The translations under genes were made by a program, and so were the position numbers. From assembly GCA_951813015.1 (NCBI GenBank), contig CATOTG010000008.1, positions 310,001 to 374,000 on the forward strand: a DNA stretch of 64,000 nucleotides, given 5' to 3'. Below the pieces are notes generated by a model, which saw only the letters and a program-made list of their open reading frames with translations, did no database searches and was not told the DNA's origin. The DNA is from an uncultured Thermoanaerobaculia bacterium. GTDB taxonomy: Bacteria > Acidobacteriota > Thermoanaerobaculia > Multivoradales > Multivoraceae. Of this stretch, positions 1 to 9,558 are shown one piece after another (position 1 is the stretch's first letter; each line of letters begins with the position of its first letter).

Positions 1-319
1 AGTACACTTCGCTGAAGTTCGGGAAACGTTGCCGCGAAGCCGGCATCGTGCTCTCGATGGGCTCCGTGGGAGACTGCTTCGACAACGCCATGGCCGAGAG
101 CTTCTTCGCCAGCCTCGAATGCGAACTGCTTGACCGCACCGTCTTCAGCAACGACACGGAAGCCAGAGGCGAGATCTTCCGCTACATCGAGGGCTGGTAC
201 AACATGCGCCGGAGACAGTCATCCATCGGACACCAGTCCCCGGTCAACTTCGAAAAGGCGTACCAGGAAGCCGCCTGAATCCCCAAACACCAACCGTCCA
301 CGAAACCGGGGCAACTCCA
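1..319 (+). mobile_element. right end of an IS3-family insertion sequence (5' part outside window)
   Basis: The window opens inside an insertion sequence. The transposase tail ends at 278. About 17 bases later, at 296-319, a run beginning GTCCACGAAACC and ending GGGGCAACTCCA resembles the terminal inverted repeats of many IS3-type elements. The left end lies outside the window, so neither the repeat pairing nor the target-site duplication can be checked. The boundary at 319 is an inference. Nothing recognisable follows until the next gene. Confidence 0.5.
3..278 (+). CDS. IS3-family transposase OrfB, C-terminal fragment
   Basis: This is the C-terminal part of the DDE (rve integrase-fold) transposase that moves IS3-group elements. 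The reading frame is open from base 3, so the gene starts upstream of the window. The visible 91 residues contain the typical GDCFDNAMAESFF segment, whose E is expected to be the last acid of the DDE triad, then the F-x-Y-I-E-x-W-Y-N and R-x-H-x-x-x-G-like tail (here MRRRQSSIGHQSP). The tail reads to a normal stop, so nothing suggests the element is broken at this end. Whether it is active cannot be judged from the fragment. Confidence 0.9.
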   Translation, partial: YTSLKFGKRCREAGIVLSMGSVGDCFDNAMAESFFASLECELLDRTVFSNDTEARGEIFRYIEGWYNMRRRQSSIGHQSPVNFEKAYQEAA

Positions 320-458
320 GCTTTCGCCACATCGCCAAGGTCATCCGCGATGTCCGCTTCGTTGACGGCATCGAACAAGCCGAGGACGCCGACCACACCA
401 CGAACGCCGCCTGATGATCAGCCGCCCGTACACGAAACTTGACGATGGCTCTGCGGTC

Positions 459-2210
459 ATGCGACGTCCTCTTGTGCTTGTCTCGATTGGTCTGGCCGTG
501 GCTGTCTGGGCTTGCGGCGAGGCGGACGGCGGTGCGGAACCAAGGGCGGCGGCGCCCTCGCCGACGCCGATCTTCGTCGAGCGCGCGAGCGAAGCGGGGC
601 TGGATTTCATCCATCAGAGCGGCGCGACCGGCGAGTACAACTACCCCGAGCTCCTGGTGGGCGGCGGGGCGCTGCTCGACATCGACGACGACGGCTTGCT
701 CGACATCTACCTGGTCCAGAGCGGTCCTGTACCCGGAACCGCCGGGAACGCGGGGATCCGACCCGCATTTGGCGGCCCGCCCGCCGACCGGCCCGGCAAC
801 CGGCTCTTTCGCAACCTGGGTAACGGCGCCTTCGAGGACGCAACAGCCGCGGCCGGCGTCGGCGATACCGGGTACGGCGCCGGCGCCACCGCAGCCGACT
901 ACGACCGGGACGGCCTGGTCGACCTCTACGTCCTGAACGTCGGCCCGAACAGGCTCTACCGCAACCTGGGCGGCGGCGCGTTCGAGGATGCAACGGAACG
1001 GGCCGGCGTCGGCGACGCTTCCTGGTCCTCGGGCGCCGTCTTCTTCGACTACGACGGCGACCTGGACCTGGACCTGTTCGTTGCCAACTACGTCGTCTGG
1101 AGCGCCGCCCGGGAGCGCCCCTGTCTGGGGCCGAACGGCCTGCGCAACTACTGCAACCCGGCTGAGTATCCGCCGGCGCCGGACACGCTCTACCGCAACG
1201 AAGGGAACGGCCGGTTCGTCGACGTGAGCGAGGCCGCGGGAATCCGACAGGTGGCCGGGCCCGGCCTGGGCGTCGTCGCGGCCGACTTTGACGGCGACGG
1301 CCTCGTCGACCTCTACGTGGCGAACGACCAGGCGGTGAACCACCTCTGGCTCAATCAGGGTGACGGCGCCTTTCGGGAGGACGCTCTGGCGCGCGGCGCG
1401 GCGCTCAACGAGCTCGGTCAACCGGAAGCGGGCATGGGCATCGCGGTGGCCGACCCCGACGGCGACGGCGACCTCGACCTGTTCCTGACCCACCTGAGCG
1501 GGGAAACGAACACGTTCTACCGCAACGACGGCGCCGGTTTCTTCGTGGACGCGACCGACGAAGTGCGGCTCGGCGGCGTCAGCCAGCCGTACACCGGCTT
1601 CGGCGCCTCCTGGTTCGACTACGACGGGGACGGGGTGCTCGATCTGTTCATCGCCAACGGCAAGGTGACGCCGGGGGATACCGCCGCTTTCGACTATCGC
1701 GAGCCGAACCAGTTGTTGCGCGGCCTGGCGTCCGGAAGCTACGAGGATGCATCGACCGCGGCGGGCGCCGCGGTCGAGCTGCTCGAAGTGAGCCGGGCCG
1801 CGGCGTTCGGCGACCTGGACAACGACGGCGACGTGGACATCCTCGTCGTGAACAACGAGGGGCCGGCCCGGCTGCTCCGCAACGAAGTGGGGAACGCCGC
1901 GCCTTGGCTGATCGTTGACCTCTGCGGCGGCGGCATCCTCGACCGTTCCGCCATCGGCTCGCGCGTCACCGTCCGTGGGGGAGGCAGAAGCTGGACCCGT
2001 GACGTACGGCCGGCGCAGAGCTTCGCCGCTGCCAACGATCCGCGGGTCCACTTCGCGTTCGGCGACATTCCGGGCGTCGACCACATCGAGGTGCACTGGT
2101 CCCACGGCGGGGTCACCGAACGGTCGGGGGTGCCGGTGAACAGCATTCTGCGGCTGCTGGCGCCGGGCGGCGCCGCACCGGCGGAGGGAGTCTGCCGTGA
2201 CGCGGACTGA
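459..2210 (+). CDS. FG-GAP/VCBS repeat lipoprotein with C-terminal ASPIC/UnbV domain (CRTAC1-like)
   Basis: A predicted exported repeat protein of 583 residues, probably a cell-surface binding or adhesion protein of unknown ligand. I start it at ATG 459 rather than the upstream ATG 414. MRRPLVLVSIGLAVAVWAC then forms a clean lipoprotein signal with its cysteine at residue 19. The body carries many calcium-binding-like repeats of the type DxDxDGxxD (for example DIDDDGLLD, DYDGDLDLD, DFDGDGLVD, DNDGDVD), expected to fold as a beta-propeller. The last part (about residues 498-560) matches the ASPIC/UnbV module, with GSRVTVR and the IEVHWSHGG segment. It overlaps the next gene by 14 bases, so the pair is co-transcribed. 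This pairing with a TPR lipoprotein is common in Acidobacteriota and Planctomycetota. Confidence 0.88.
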   Translation: MRRPLVLVSIGLAVAVWACGEADGGAEPRAAAPSPTPIFVERASEAGLDFIHQSGATGEYNYPELLVGGGALLDIDDDGLLDIYLVQSGPVPGTAGNAGIRPAFGGPPADRPGNRLFRNLGNGAFEDATAAAGVGDTGYGAGATAADYDRDGLVDLYVLNVGPNRLYRNLGGGAFEDATERAGVGDASWSSGAVFFDYDGDLDLDLFVANYVVWSAARERPCLGPNGLRNYCNPAEYPPAPDTLYRNEGNGRFVDVSEAAGIRQVAGPGLGVVAADFDGDGLVDLYVANDQAVNHLWLNQGDGAFREDALARGAALNELGQPEAGMGIAVADPDGDGDLDLFLTHLSGETNTFYRNDGAGFFVDATDEVRLGGVSQPYTGFGASWFDYDGDGVLDLFIANGKVTPGDTAAFDYREPNQLLRGLASGSYEDASTAAGAAVELLEVSRAAAFGDLDNDGDVDILVVNNEGPARLLRNEVGNAAPWLIVDLCGGGILDRSAIGSRVTVRGGGRSWTRDVRPAQSFAAANDPRVHFAFGDIPGVDHIEVHWSHGGVTERSGVPVNSILRLLAPGGAAPAEGVCRDAD

Positions 2211-3600
2211 TCGCCGGGGGCCACGAAGGAACCGCGCTTGCGGAGTGAGCGCGCGGGCCCGCCGACGACGCATCTCCGGGTGCGCGAGCCTGCCGTCTGC
2301 GCGCCCGACCAGCGCAGCGCCGCCGCTGGGCAAGCTCCTGGCGAGGTGGGGGTTGGGGCCGAACGTGGAGACTGCGAGAGGTCTGGCGGCGCTCGTCGTG
2401 CGGACCGCGCCGTCCTCCGGCGCCGTCTCCCACTCGTACTCGATACCCCGGACGTGGCTACATCGCGCCGCGGGAGCCCCACGGCTGGCCCGGCTCTGCC
2501 GCGCATTCGCCGTAACAGCTGCCGTGCTCGCGTTGCTGCCCGGCTGCGCCGCTCCGCCACCCGACGTTCCCGCTGAACCGGCGCCGTCGGCGGACGTCGA
2601 GATCCCCCGCATCTCCAACCTGTCCGAACTCGACCCGGGCTTCGCCACCGCCGTCCGCGATGCCCTCGCGGCGGTCGACCGCGCCCCGTCGAACGGCGCT
2701 GCCGTCGGCGCGCTCGGCCGCCTCTACCAGGCGCACCGCTACGTCGACCAGGCGCGGCGCTGCTACGAGCTGGCGCAGCAACTCGATCCGTCGAGCCCCG
2801 ACTGGCCGTACTACCTGGGCTTTCTTGCCGCGGCCCGCGGAGCTCACGAGGAAGCGGCGCGCAGTTTCGAGCGCGCCCTGGAACTCAGACCGTCGTACTG
2901 GGCGGCGCACGTCCGGCTCGGCAACGCGCTGCTGGCCGCGGGTGACGCGGATGGCGCGGAGGCGGCGTTCCGCGCCGCGCGGGCCGCGGCCCCCGGAACG
3001 CCCTGGGGCGAACTCGGCCTGGGAAAGATCGCCCGGCGCCGCGGCCGGCCCGAGACCGCGGCCGAGCATCTGCGCGCCGCCCTGACGCTCGATCCGACCC
3101 ATCGGGAGACCCGCTACCTGCTGGCGATGACCGAGCGGCAACTCGGGAACGCGGAGCGCGCCGGAGACCTGCTCGCCGACCTTGAGGACGCCGAGGCGCC
3201 GAGCCTCGAGGACCCGATGCTGGAGGTCGTGTTCGCGCTGGTACGCGACACCCAGACCATCATCCGGACCGCCAACCAGCGGCTGGCCGAGGGCGATCAC
3301 CCCGCCGCCGAACGCCTCTACCGCGAGGCCCTGCGGCTTGACCCCGACTCCTACGACGCCCACCTCAGCCTGGGCGTCCTCCACGGCCTCGCCGACCGGA
3401 ACCGGGAGGCCGCCACCGCCCTGGAGCGGGCGATCGAAATCGACCCGGCCCGCGCCGACGCCTACGCCCTCCTCACGATCGCCTACCTCAAGACGGGCCG
3501 AGCCGAAGAAGGCCTGCGCCAGCTAGAGAAGGCGCTCGAGCTCGACCCGAACCATCCCCGAGCCCTCGACATCCTCCGCAGCCTGGGCGGTGCGCCTTGA
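2197..3600 (+). CDS. tetratricopeptide-repeat lipoprotein
   Basis: A TPR protein with about seven repeats, each with the W/Y-LG-Y-A-P pattern (for example WPYYLGFLAAARG and YDAHLSLGVL). It probably scaffolds protein-protein contacts at the membrane. The start is doubtful. GTG 2197 gives 467 residues and overlaps the preceding gene, but the first 85 or so residues are Arg/Ala-rich and unconvincing. The segment LCRAFAVTAAVLALLPGC around 2497-2550 is a good lipoprotein signal with no ATG or GTG close before it. A GTG near 2365 or 2398 is possible. The function is inferred only from the repeats and from the neighbouring ASPIC/UnbV lipoprotein. Confidence 0.8.
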   Translation: MTRTDRRGPRRNRACGVSARARRRRISGCASLPSARPTSAAPPLGKLLARWGLGPNVETARGLAALVVRTAPSSGAVSHSYSIPRTWLHRAAGAPRLARLCRAFAVTAAVLALLPGCAAPPPDVPAEPAPSADVEIPRISNLSELDPGFATAVRDALAAVDRAPSNGAAVGALGRLYQAHRYVDQARRCYELAQQLDPSSPDWPYYLGFLAAARGAHEEAARSFERALELRPSYWAAHVRLGNALLAAGDADGAEAAFRAARAAAPGTPWGELGLGKIARRRGRPETAAEHLRAALTLDPTHRETRYLLAMTERQLGNAERAGDLLADLEDAEAPSLEDPMLEVVFALVRDTQTIIRTANQRLAEGDHPAAERLYREALRLDPDSYDAHLSLGVLHGLADRNREAATALERAIEIDPARADAYALLTIAYLKTGRAEEGLRQLEKALELDPNHPRALDILRSLGGAP

Positions 3601-4140
3601 CCGCCGAGCACTGCCCGGTGTAGCGCCCCGTAGACCACCCAATAGCGACGGGAACGCCCGCCACCCGAGACTGCGAGCCGGCTAAGTGGGGACGTGTGGG
3701 ATCCGATGCCAAGCGCCGATCCGGGCGAAGCCTTCCGCTTCGCCACATCGGGTCCGCTGGCTACGCTATACGCCCCTCCCAATATCTCAGCGCTTCCTGA
3801 TCACATCTCATCTCCTGTCCTTGACGGAACGGTCTGTGATCGGGGATGGCCGGTGTAACCGGCGCCGGGCCTGTCGACCAAGTCCGGACGGTGGCGGTCG
3901 CCGCGGCGGATCGCCTTGTCCGCTGCGCATACCCCGCGGGGCCGAGAAGAGAACCGGTGCGCCGTATCTGGCTGCGGCAACGATCATCTCTCTCCGCGAC
4001 GCCTGGGCATCCTTCGGGCGAATCCCACAAGTCCAACGGGTCCCGGAAGAGGCGCGCCGGGCAGGCGGGTGACCGCGGCCGGTGGTTGAGGCCAGCGGAT
4101 AGGCTGGGGGAGCCTCAGGCCGAAAGAGAGGGGACAATCG
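3601..4140. other. 540-bp intergenic region with one small hairpin
   Basis: No convincing gene. The longest frames here are composition shadows. A perfect 8-bp inverted repeat with a 5-base loop lies at 3724-3744 (GGCGAAGC / GCTTCGCC). No T-run follows it, so it is only a weak candidate for a terminator of the TPR gene. The upstream region of the secreted nuclease must hold its promoter, but I see no clear -35/-10 pair. Confidence 0.4.
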
Positions 4141-7100
4141 ATGGGTTCGAGTGCCGGGCGTGCGACGCTGCGTCTCGTGGCGGGGCTCGTGTTTCTGTTC
4201 TGGGGGACCGGTGCCGGGGTCGGGCAGATCGTGATCACGGAGGTCATGCAGAACCCCAGTGCGGTCAGCGACGCGAACGGGGAGTGGTTCGAGCTCCACA
4301 ACGCCGGCGGTTCCGCGGTGGACATCGACGGCTGGAAGATCAAGGACGATTCGACCTCCAGTGAGACGCACACGATCAGCAAGTCGGGCGGCCTGACGAT
4401 TGCGGCCGGGGGCTACATCGTGCTCGCGGAGGACGGCGACTCCACGGTCAACGGCGGGATCACGGCGGACTACGACTATTCGACGATCAGCCTGGGGAAC
4501 TCGACTGACGGTCTGATTCTCACCAACGCCAGCGATGTGGAGCAGGACCGGGTGGTCTGGGACAACGGCAGCACGTTCCCGGATCCGAACGGCGCGTCGA
4601 TGTCGCTGAAGGCGCCGGACCTCGACAACGCCGTCGGGGCCAACTGGTGCGTTGCGACGACGGCCTACGGCAGCGGCGACCTTGGCACGCCGGGCGCCGC
4701 CAACGACTGCCCTGCGGGCCCGACCATTCCCGATCCCGTGACCGGGGAGATCTTCGCGATCCAGAGCGCCGCCGCGGACAGCCCGCAGGCGCTGGGAAAG
4801 GCAACGACGAACGACAACGTGGTGACCGCGGTCGGCGCCGGCGGGTTCTTCATCCAGACGCCGACCGCGCGCAGCGATGATGACGACGACACCTCGGACG
4901 GCATCTTCGTCGTCCACACCGGTTCGCCGTCGGTTGCGGTCGGCGACATCGTGGACGTGGTCGGCACGGTGGAAGAGTTCTTCGGCTTCACCCGCATCGA
5001 CGCGACGACGGCCGACGGCTCGGTCACGGTCGACAGCAGCAACGCCGCCCTGCCCGATCCGGTCGAGTTCAGCGCCGTCCGGCCGTCGACCGACCCCGCC
5101 AGCCCGAGTTGCGCGATCGAGTACGAGTGCTACGAGGGCATGAGGGTCCGCATGGCGCTGGGTACGGTGGCCAGCGGGAGCCAGCACTTCAGATCGGATC
5201 CGGTCGCCGAGATGTACGTCACGCCGACTGCGTCGAGGCCGTTCCGCGAGAAGGGCGTGGCCTACCCGGGCGCCGCCGGCGACCCCGGCGTTCCCGTGTG
5301 GGACGGCAACCCGGAGGTGTTCGAACTCGACCCCGACAAGCTCGGCCTGCCCAACGTGTCCTGGGTTCCGGGGACGACGTTTTTCGCCACGGGAGTGCTC
5401 GGGTACGAGTTCGGGGGCTGGGAACTCTGGCCGACCGAGATGGCCCGGAAGACGAACGGGCCGTCACTGCCCCGCGCCGTGCGCGCGCGCGGCGCCGGCG
5501 AGGTCACGGTCGCCTCGCTCAACCTGCTGAACCTGCGCGGGGGCGCCTCGCCGACGAAGCTCGGCAAGCTGTCGAGCCTGGTGCGCGGGGTCCTCGGTTC
5601 GCCCGACGTGGTCGCCGTGCAGGAGGTCTACGGCCTCGCGGCGCTGGAGAATCTGGCCGCCCGCATCATGGCGGACGACCCCAACGTCCGCTACGCCGCC
5701 CATGTCCAGGCGCCCGGCGACACGAGCCAGGCGGTCGGCTTCCTGACCCGCTCGGACGTCACCGTGAACTCGGTGACGGAACACGGCAGGAGCGAGACGT
5801 TCGTCGACCCGAGGGACAGCTCGGTCGACACGCTGCACGACCGGCCGCCCGTGCTGCTCGACGCTGCCGTCGGCGGGTACCTCGAGTTCTCGGTCATCGT
5901 GATTCACAACCGGTCGCTGAGCGACATCGACGACACGGCCCGGGGCGGCTGGATTCGCACGAAGCGGCTGGAGCAGGCGCAGTCCGTGGCCCGCCTGGCG
6001 CAGTCTCTCCAGACCTCGAAGCTGCTGATCGTCGGCGACTACAACGCGTACCAGTTCACGGACGGCTACGTCGATGTCGTGGGGCAGATTGCCGGCAGCG
6101 TGATTGCCAGCGAGAACGTGCTCTCGGGGTCGGACCTGGTTACGCCGAACCTGAAGAACCTGGTCGACGATCTCCCGGGTTCGCAGCGCTACTCCTTCGT
6201 GTTCCAGGGCAACGCCCAGGCACTCGACCACGCGCTGGTGAACCAGGAGATGGCCGGCAGCGTGCGCGAGATGCGGTACGCGCGCGGCAACGCGGACGCC
6301 GCCGGGGCAGACGCGGACAGGGCGGGTTCGGCGCTCGCCGCGTCCGACCACGACGGCTTCGTCGTCTACCTGTCGGCGCCGGGACGTCCGGCGCCGGCGC
6401 CGCCGGGCGGTCCGGCGGGACCGGACGATCCGGACGGTCCGGACGATCCGGAGGCCGACGACCCCGAGGCCGACCTGTCCGTCGCCGCACAGAGCCGGGT
6501 CGTCTCGGCGAGCACGGTGCGCTACCGCGTCGAGGTCGAGAACGCGGGGCCCGACACCGCGGCCAACGTCGTCGTCACGAGTTCCTTTCCCGGGATGGAC
6601 GACGCGGTCGAGGCGACGACGGCAGGCTGCGGGGAGGACCCGGAAGGTGTGCCGGAGTGCGCCCTGGGCGCTGTTCGCGCCGGCGATTCGGCATCCTTCA
6701 CGATCGATGTCGACGTGGGCGGCGCCGGTGAGGCCTCGCTCCGCTACCGGGCGACGGTCGGCAGCGACGCCGCGGATCCGGGGCCTGGCAACGACGAAGT
6801 CGAGATCCACCAGCCGCTCGGTCCGCCGCCGGCCCCCACCGAACTCGCCGCGACCGCCTTGAGCGAGACGGAAATCGAACTGCGCTGGCGGGACAACTCG
6901 GACGTGGAGACGGACTTTGCGATCTTCCTGCAGGGGCCGGGCGATTCGACGTTGCGCCTGATCGGGACGGCGCCCGCGGACAGCACGTCGACGGTGGTCG
7001 CGGAGCTGGTGCCGAATGTCACCTACCGCTTCGCGGTCGAGGCCCGCAACGGTGCACTGTCCTCCGAGCGCACGCCGAAGGTCACGGCGACGACCTGGAC

Positions 7101-8010
7101 CTCGGAGACGGGCCGCTGCGCCGAGGACGACGTTTTGTGTCTGGGCAGGTTCCAGGTCGAGGTGGAATGGGAGGAAGGCGGCGGACGCACCGGCCGGGGC
7201 CGGTCCGAGCGGCTGACCGCCCGCAGCGGCGACTTCTGGTTCTTCGAGCCGGCGAACATCGAACTGGTCGTGAAGGTCCTCGACGGCTGCTCGATCAACG
7301 GCCACTACTGGGTCTTTGCCGTCGGCCTGACGGACGTTGCGGTGACGATGACGGTGCGCGACCTCCGCGCCGGCAGTCCTTTCGCCGGCGTTGCCACCTC
7401 GGGCGCGGTGAAGGTGTGGACAAGTTCCGTCGGCGAGCGCTTCGGTCCGATCGCCGACGTGGCCGCGTTCGCCACCTGCGCCGGCGCGGCCGGAGCGCCA
7501 GTAGCCGGAGGGGCCGGTCGCCCCAGGAATGTCCTGAGCGGGGCCGCTCTCGGCCGCTTCGACGATGAGTTCGTCGTGGATCACCGGCCCGTGCCGGAGG
7601 GTCCGCGCAGCGGCCCCGGCGGCCTGTCCGGGTCCGGGGACGCCGTCGCGGCGGCGACCTGCACTGAGGATGGCGGCTCGCTCTGCCTGCAGGACGGGCG
7701 CTACGAGGTGAGCGCCAACTGGCGGACCGGCGAACAGGCCGGCGCCGCCGGGGGCATCCCGCGCACGTCGGACACGGGGATGTTCTGGTTCTTCTCGCGA
7801 GACAACGTGGAACTCGTGGTCAAGGTTCTCGACGGTTGCGCGTTGAACGGCCACCGATGGGTCCTGATGGGCGGTCTGACCGATGTCGGCGTCGAGGTCA
7901 TCGTGCGGGACACGGAGTCGGATGCCGCGGTGAAGGCGTACGCGAGCACGGAGGGCGCGCCCTTCGCGACGAAGTTCGACGTGACCGCGTTCCCGTGCGT
8001 TGACCGCTGA
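4141..8010 (+). CDS. secreted multidomain endonuclease/exonuclease/phosphatase-type nuclease with lamin-tail domain
   Basis: A 1289-residue exported protein. After a signal peptide (about residues 1-28, ending near GVGQ) it shows several modules in order. First is a lamin-tail-like domain (31-165, with ITEVMQNP and GEWFELHN). Next is an OB-like region typical of ExeM/NucH-type extracellular nucleases (about 203-330). The endonuclease/exonuclease/phosphatase domain follows (about 455-745), with NLLNL, the acidic AVQEVYG, the GDYNAY segment and the terminal SDHD. After a Pro/Gly/Asp-rich linker come a DUF11/CARDB-like domain (about 775-890), a fibronectin type III domain (about 897-985), and two copies of an unnamed C-terminal domain (about 1005-1120 and 1175-1289). 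Both copies share the VVKVLDGC-x-NGH-x-WV pattern. It is probably an extracellular DNase, perhaps for phosphate or nucleoside scavenging. ATG 4141 is preceded by a purine-rich stretch. Confidence 0.85.
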   Translation: MGSSAGRATLRLVAGLVFLFWGTGAGVGQIVITEVMQNPSAVSDANGEWFELHNAGGSAVDIDGWKIKDDSTSSETHTISKSGGLTIAAGGYIVLAEDGDSTVNGGITADYDYSTISLGNSTDGLILTNASDVEQDRVVWDNGSTFPDPNGASMSLKAPDLDNAVGANWCVATTAYGSGDLGTPGAANDCPAGPTIPDPVTGEIFAIQSAAADSPQALGKATTNDNVVTAVGAGGFFIQTPTARSDDDDDTSDGIFVVHTGSPSVAVGDIVDVVGTVEEFFGFTRIDATTADGSVTVDSSNAALPDPVEFSAVRPSTDPASPSCAIEYECYEGMRVRMALGTVASGSQHFRSDPVAEMYVTPTASRPFREKGVAYPGAAGDPGVPVWDGNPEVFELDPDKLGLPNVSWVPGTTFFATGVLGYEFGGWELWPTEMARKTNGPSLPRAVRARGAGEVTVASLNLLNLRGGASPTKLGKLSSLVRGVLGSPDVVAVQEVYGLAALENLAARIMADDPNVRYAAHVQAPGDTSQAVGFLTRSDVTVNSVTEHGRSETFVDPRDSSVDTLHDRPPVLLDAAVGGYLEFSVIVIHNRSLSDIDDTARGGWIRTKRLEQAQSVARLAQSLQTSKLLIVGDYNAYQFTDGYVDVVGQIAGSVIASENVLSGSDLVTPNLKNLVDDLPGSQRYSFVFQGNAQALDHALVNQEMAGSVREMRYARGNADAAGADADRAGSALAASDHDGFVVYLSAPGRPAPAPPGGPAGPDDPDGPDDPEADDPEADLSVAAQSRVVSASTVRYRVEVENAGPDTAANVVVTSSFPGMDDAVEATTAGCGEDPEGVPECALGAVRAGDSASFTIDVDVGGAGEASLRYRATVGSDAADPGPGNDEVEIHQPLGPPPAPTELAATALSETEIELRWRDNSDVETDFAIFLQGPGDSTLRLIGTAPADSTSTVVAELVPNVTYRFAVEARNGALSSERTPKVTATTWTSETGRCAEDDVLCLGRFQVEVEWEEGGGRTGRGRSERLTARSGDFWFFEPANIELVVKVLDGCSINGHYWVFAVGLTDVAVTMTVRDLRAGSPFAGVATSGAVKVWTSSVGERFGPIADVAAFATCAGAAGAPVAGGAGRPRNVLSGAALGRFDDEFVVDHRPVPEGPRSGPGGLSGSGDAVAAATCTEDGGSLCLQDGRYEVSANWRTGEQAGAAGGIPRTSDTGMFWFFSRDNVELVVKVLDGCALNGHRWVLMGGLTDVGVEVIVRDTESDAAVKAYASTEGAPFATKFDVTAFPCVDR

Positions 8011-8220
8011 CGATCATCTCCCGCTGGACTCTTGGCCTCGTTCACGATCACACTACGGTCACCGCTTTGGGACGGCCCTGCGTTGAACAGCTCTGTGGGC
8101 CGGCAGGCGGGCCGCTATCATCGTGCGGCTTCAGGAACCCGTGCGGCGCGTTTCGCGCCACACGCGAACCGGGTCCGGGCGTGCGTGCTTCGGGCGTGCG
8201 GATGCAAGGGAGGCGAGAGC

Positions 8221-9252
8221 GTGTTGAAGGCGGTTCAACTGGGTCAAAAGTGCGGGCTCCGGGTGTCGGAGTTGTGCCTGGGGACGATGAATTTCGGCGA
8301 GCCGGGTCGAGGGCACCAGGGCGACTGGACGCTCGACATCGACGCTTCGCGACCGATCTTCCAGGCCGCGATCGAGCGTGGCCTCTTCTACTTCGACTGC
8401 GCCGACATCTACGGGATCGGCGCCTGCGAGCGAACGGTCGGGGCGCTCCTGCGCGAGTTGCTGCCCCGTGACGAGTACGTCATCGCGACCAAGGTCTCGA
8501 TGCCGATGGGGCGGTCCCCGAACCAGGGCGGCCTGTCGCGCAAGCACGTCATGGAGGGTGTGGACGGCTGCCTGAAGCGTCTGGGGCTCGACTACATCGA
8601 CCAGTTGATCATCCACCGCCATCCGCACGGGATTCCGGGCCAGGTCAGGGCGCCGATCGAGGAGTCGCTGGAGGCGCTGCACGACGTCGTCAAGGCCGGC
8701 AAGGCGCTCTACCTGGGCGCTTCGTCCATGTTCGCGTGGCAGTTCGTCGAGCTCCAGATGACGGCGCGGCAGAACGGCTGGACCGAGTTCGTGTCGATGC
8801 AGAACCACTACAACCTGGTCTATCGCGAGGAAGAGCGGGAGATGAACCCGTACTGCGCCCGGACCGGCGTCGCGCTGACGCCATGGTCGCCGCTGGCGCG
8901 CGGGATTCTCACCGGTTCGTACAAGGGCAGCTTCGACGAGGGCGGCACGGACCGCTCGAAGGGCGGCGACCGGGCGCGCACGGAGATGCTCTACCGCGGC
9001 GCCGCGACCTTCGACATCGCCGACCGCGTGGTCGAGGTGGCGGAGAAGTACGGCCGCACGCCGGCCCAGATCTCCCTCGCCTGGCTGCTGAGGAAGCCCG
9101 AGGTCTGCGCGCCCGTCGTGGGGGTGTCGAAGGTGGGTCAGCTCGAACAGCTCGTCGAGGCGACGAAGATCGAGCTGGAAGCGGACGACGTCGCCTACAT
9201 GGAGGAGCTCTACCAGCCGGTGGAGAACCTGCTTTCGCTCGGACATTCCTGA
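8221..9252 (+). CDS. aldo/keto reductase
   Basis: A 343-residue NADPH-dependent aldo/keto reductase with a TIM-barrel fold. It reduces or oxidises small carbonyl or hydroxyl compounds in the cytoplasm; the substrate is unknown. The catalytic tetrad is visible: D and Y in FDCADIYG, K in IATKVSM and H in LIIHRHP. The C-terminal part carries PVVGVSK, which resembles the cofactor-binding loop of the potassium-channel-beta-like subgroup. The frame is open from 8032, but I choose GTG 8221. It sits seven bases after GGGAGG and directly precedes the conserved strand LGQKCGLRVSELCLGTM. A GCTATCAT element lies about 100 bases upstream. The gene appears monocistronic. Confidence 0.9.
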   Translation: MLKAVQLGQKCGLRVSELCLGTMNFGEPGRGHQGDWTLDIDASRPIFQAAIERGLFYFDCADIYGIGACERTVGALLRELLPRDEYVIATKVSMPMGRSPNQGGLSRKHVMEGVDGCLKRLGLDYIDQLIIHRHPHGIPGQVRAPIEESLEALHDVVKAGKALYLGASSMFAWQFVELQMTARQNGWTEFVSMQNHYNLVYREEEREMNPYCARTGVALTPWSPLARGILTGSYKGSFDEGGTDRSKGGDRARTEMLYRGAATFDIADRVVEVAEKYGRTPAQISLAWLLRKPEVCAPVVGVSKVGQLEQLVEATKIELEADDVAYMEELYQPVENLLSLGHS

Positions 9253-9558
9253 GGGAGGCCAGGGCCGCCCCGCGCGGGCCGACCGCCTGCCGGATGCGGT
9301 CGCCGCGGGTCCGTGACGAGGCGGGCCGCCGCGCGCGGGCCGACCGGGGCAGCCGAGGATGCGCGGCCCTGCCAGCGCTGCGAGCACTCCGCCCCGACGG
9401 CGCTGCGACCGGGCAACCGGAGATGCCGCGACCGCGGAACCGGAGATACGGCGCCACCGTGGTTCGGCGCCTCCGCCGGCGCCACGCCGCGCGCCCTGCG
9501 TGGACCCGAAGCGCTATCATCGGCGGCGGTCTCCGCAGTCCACAGTCGAGGAAACCGG
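9253..9558. other. 306-bp GC-rich intergenic region
   Basis: No gene is supported. The 13-base run GCGCGGGCCGACC occurs twice (near 9276 and 9337) as a short imperfect duplication. A GCTATCAT element at 9513-9520, about 40 bases before the proposed start of the next gene, is a candidate -10 region. The same octamer occurs at 8114-8121 upstream of the aldo/keto reductase. Confidence 0.35.

Noticed and set aside
320..413. remnant of a gene interrupted by the insertion sequence
   Set aside because: The frame ending at 414 reads FRHIAKVIRDVRFVDGIEQ but I recognise no family, and it is too short to support.
219..2648. 809-codon minus-strand ORF opposite the ASPIC/UnbV gene
   Set aside because: Repetitive antisense of the DxDGD repeats (VxVxVxVG pattern); no start signal and no domain.
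3724..3744. intrinsic terminator after the TPR gene
   Set aside because: The 8-bp hairpin has no T-run and lies 124 bases after the stop; kept only as a note in the intergenic entry.
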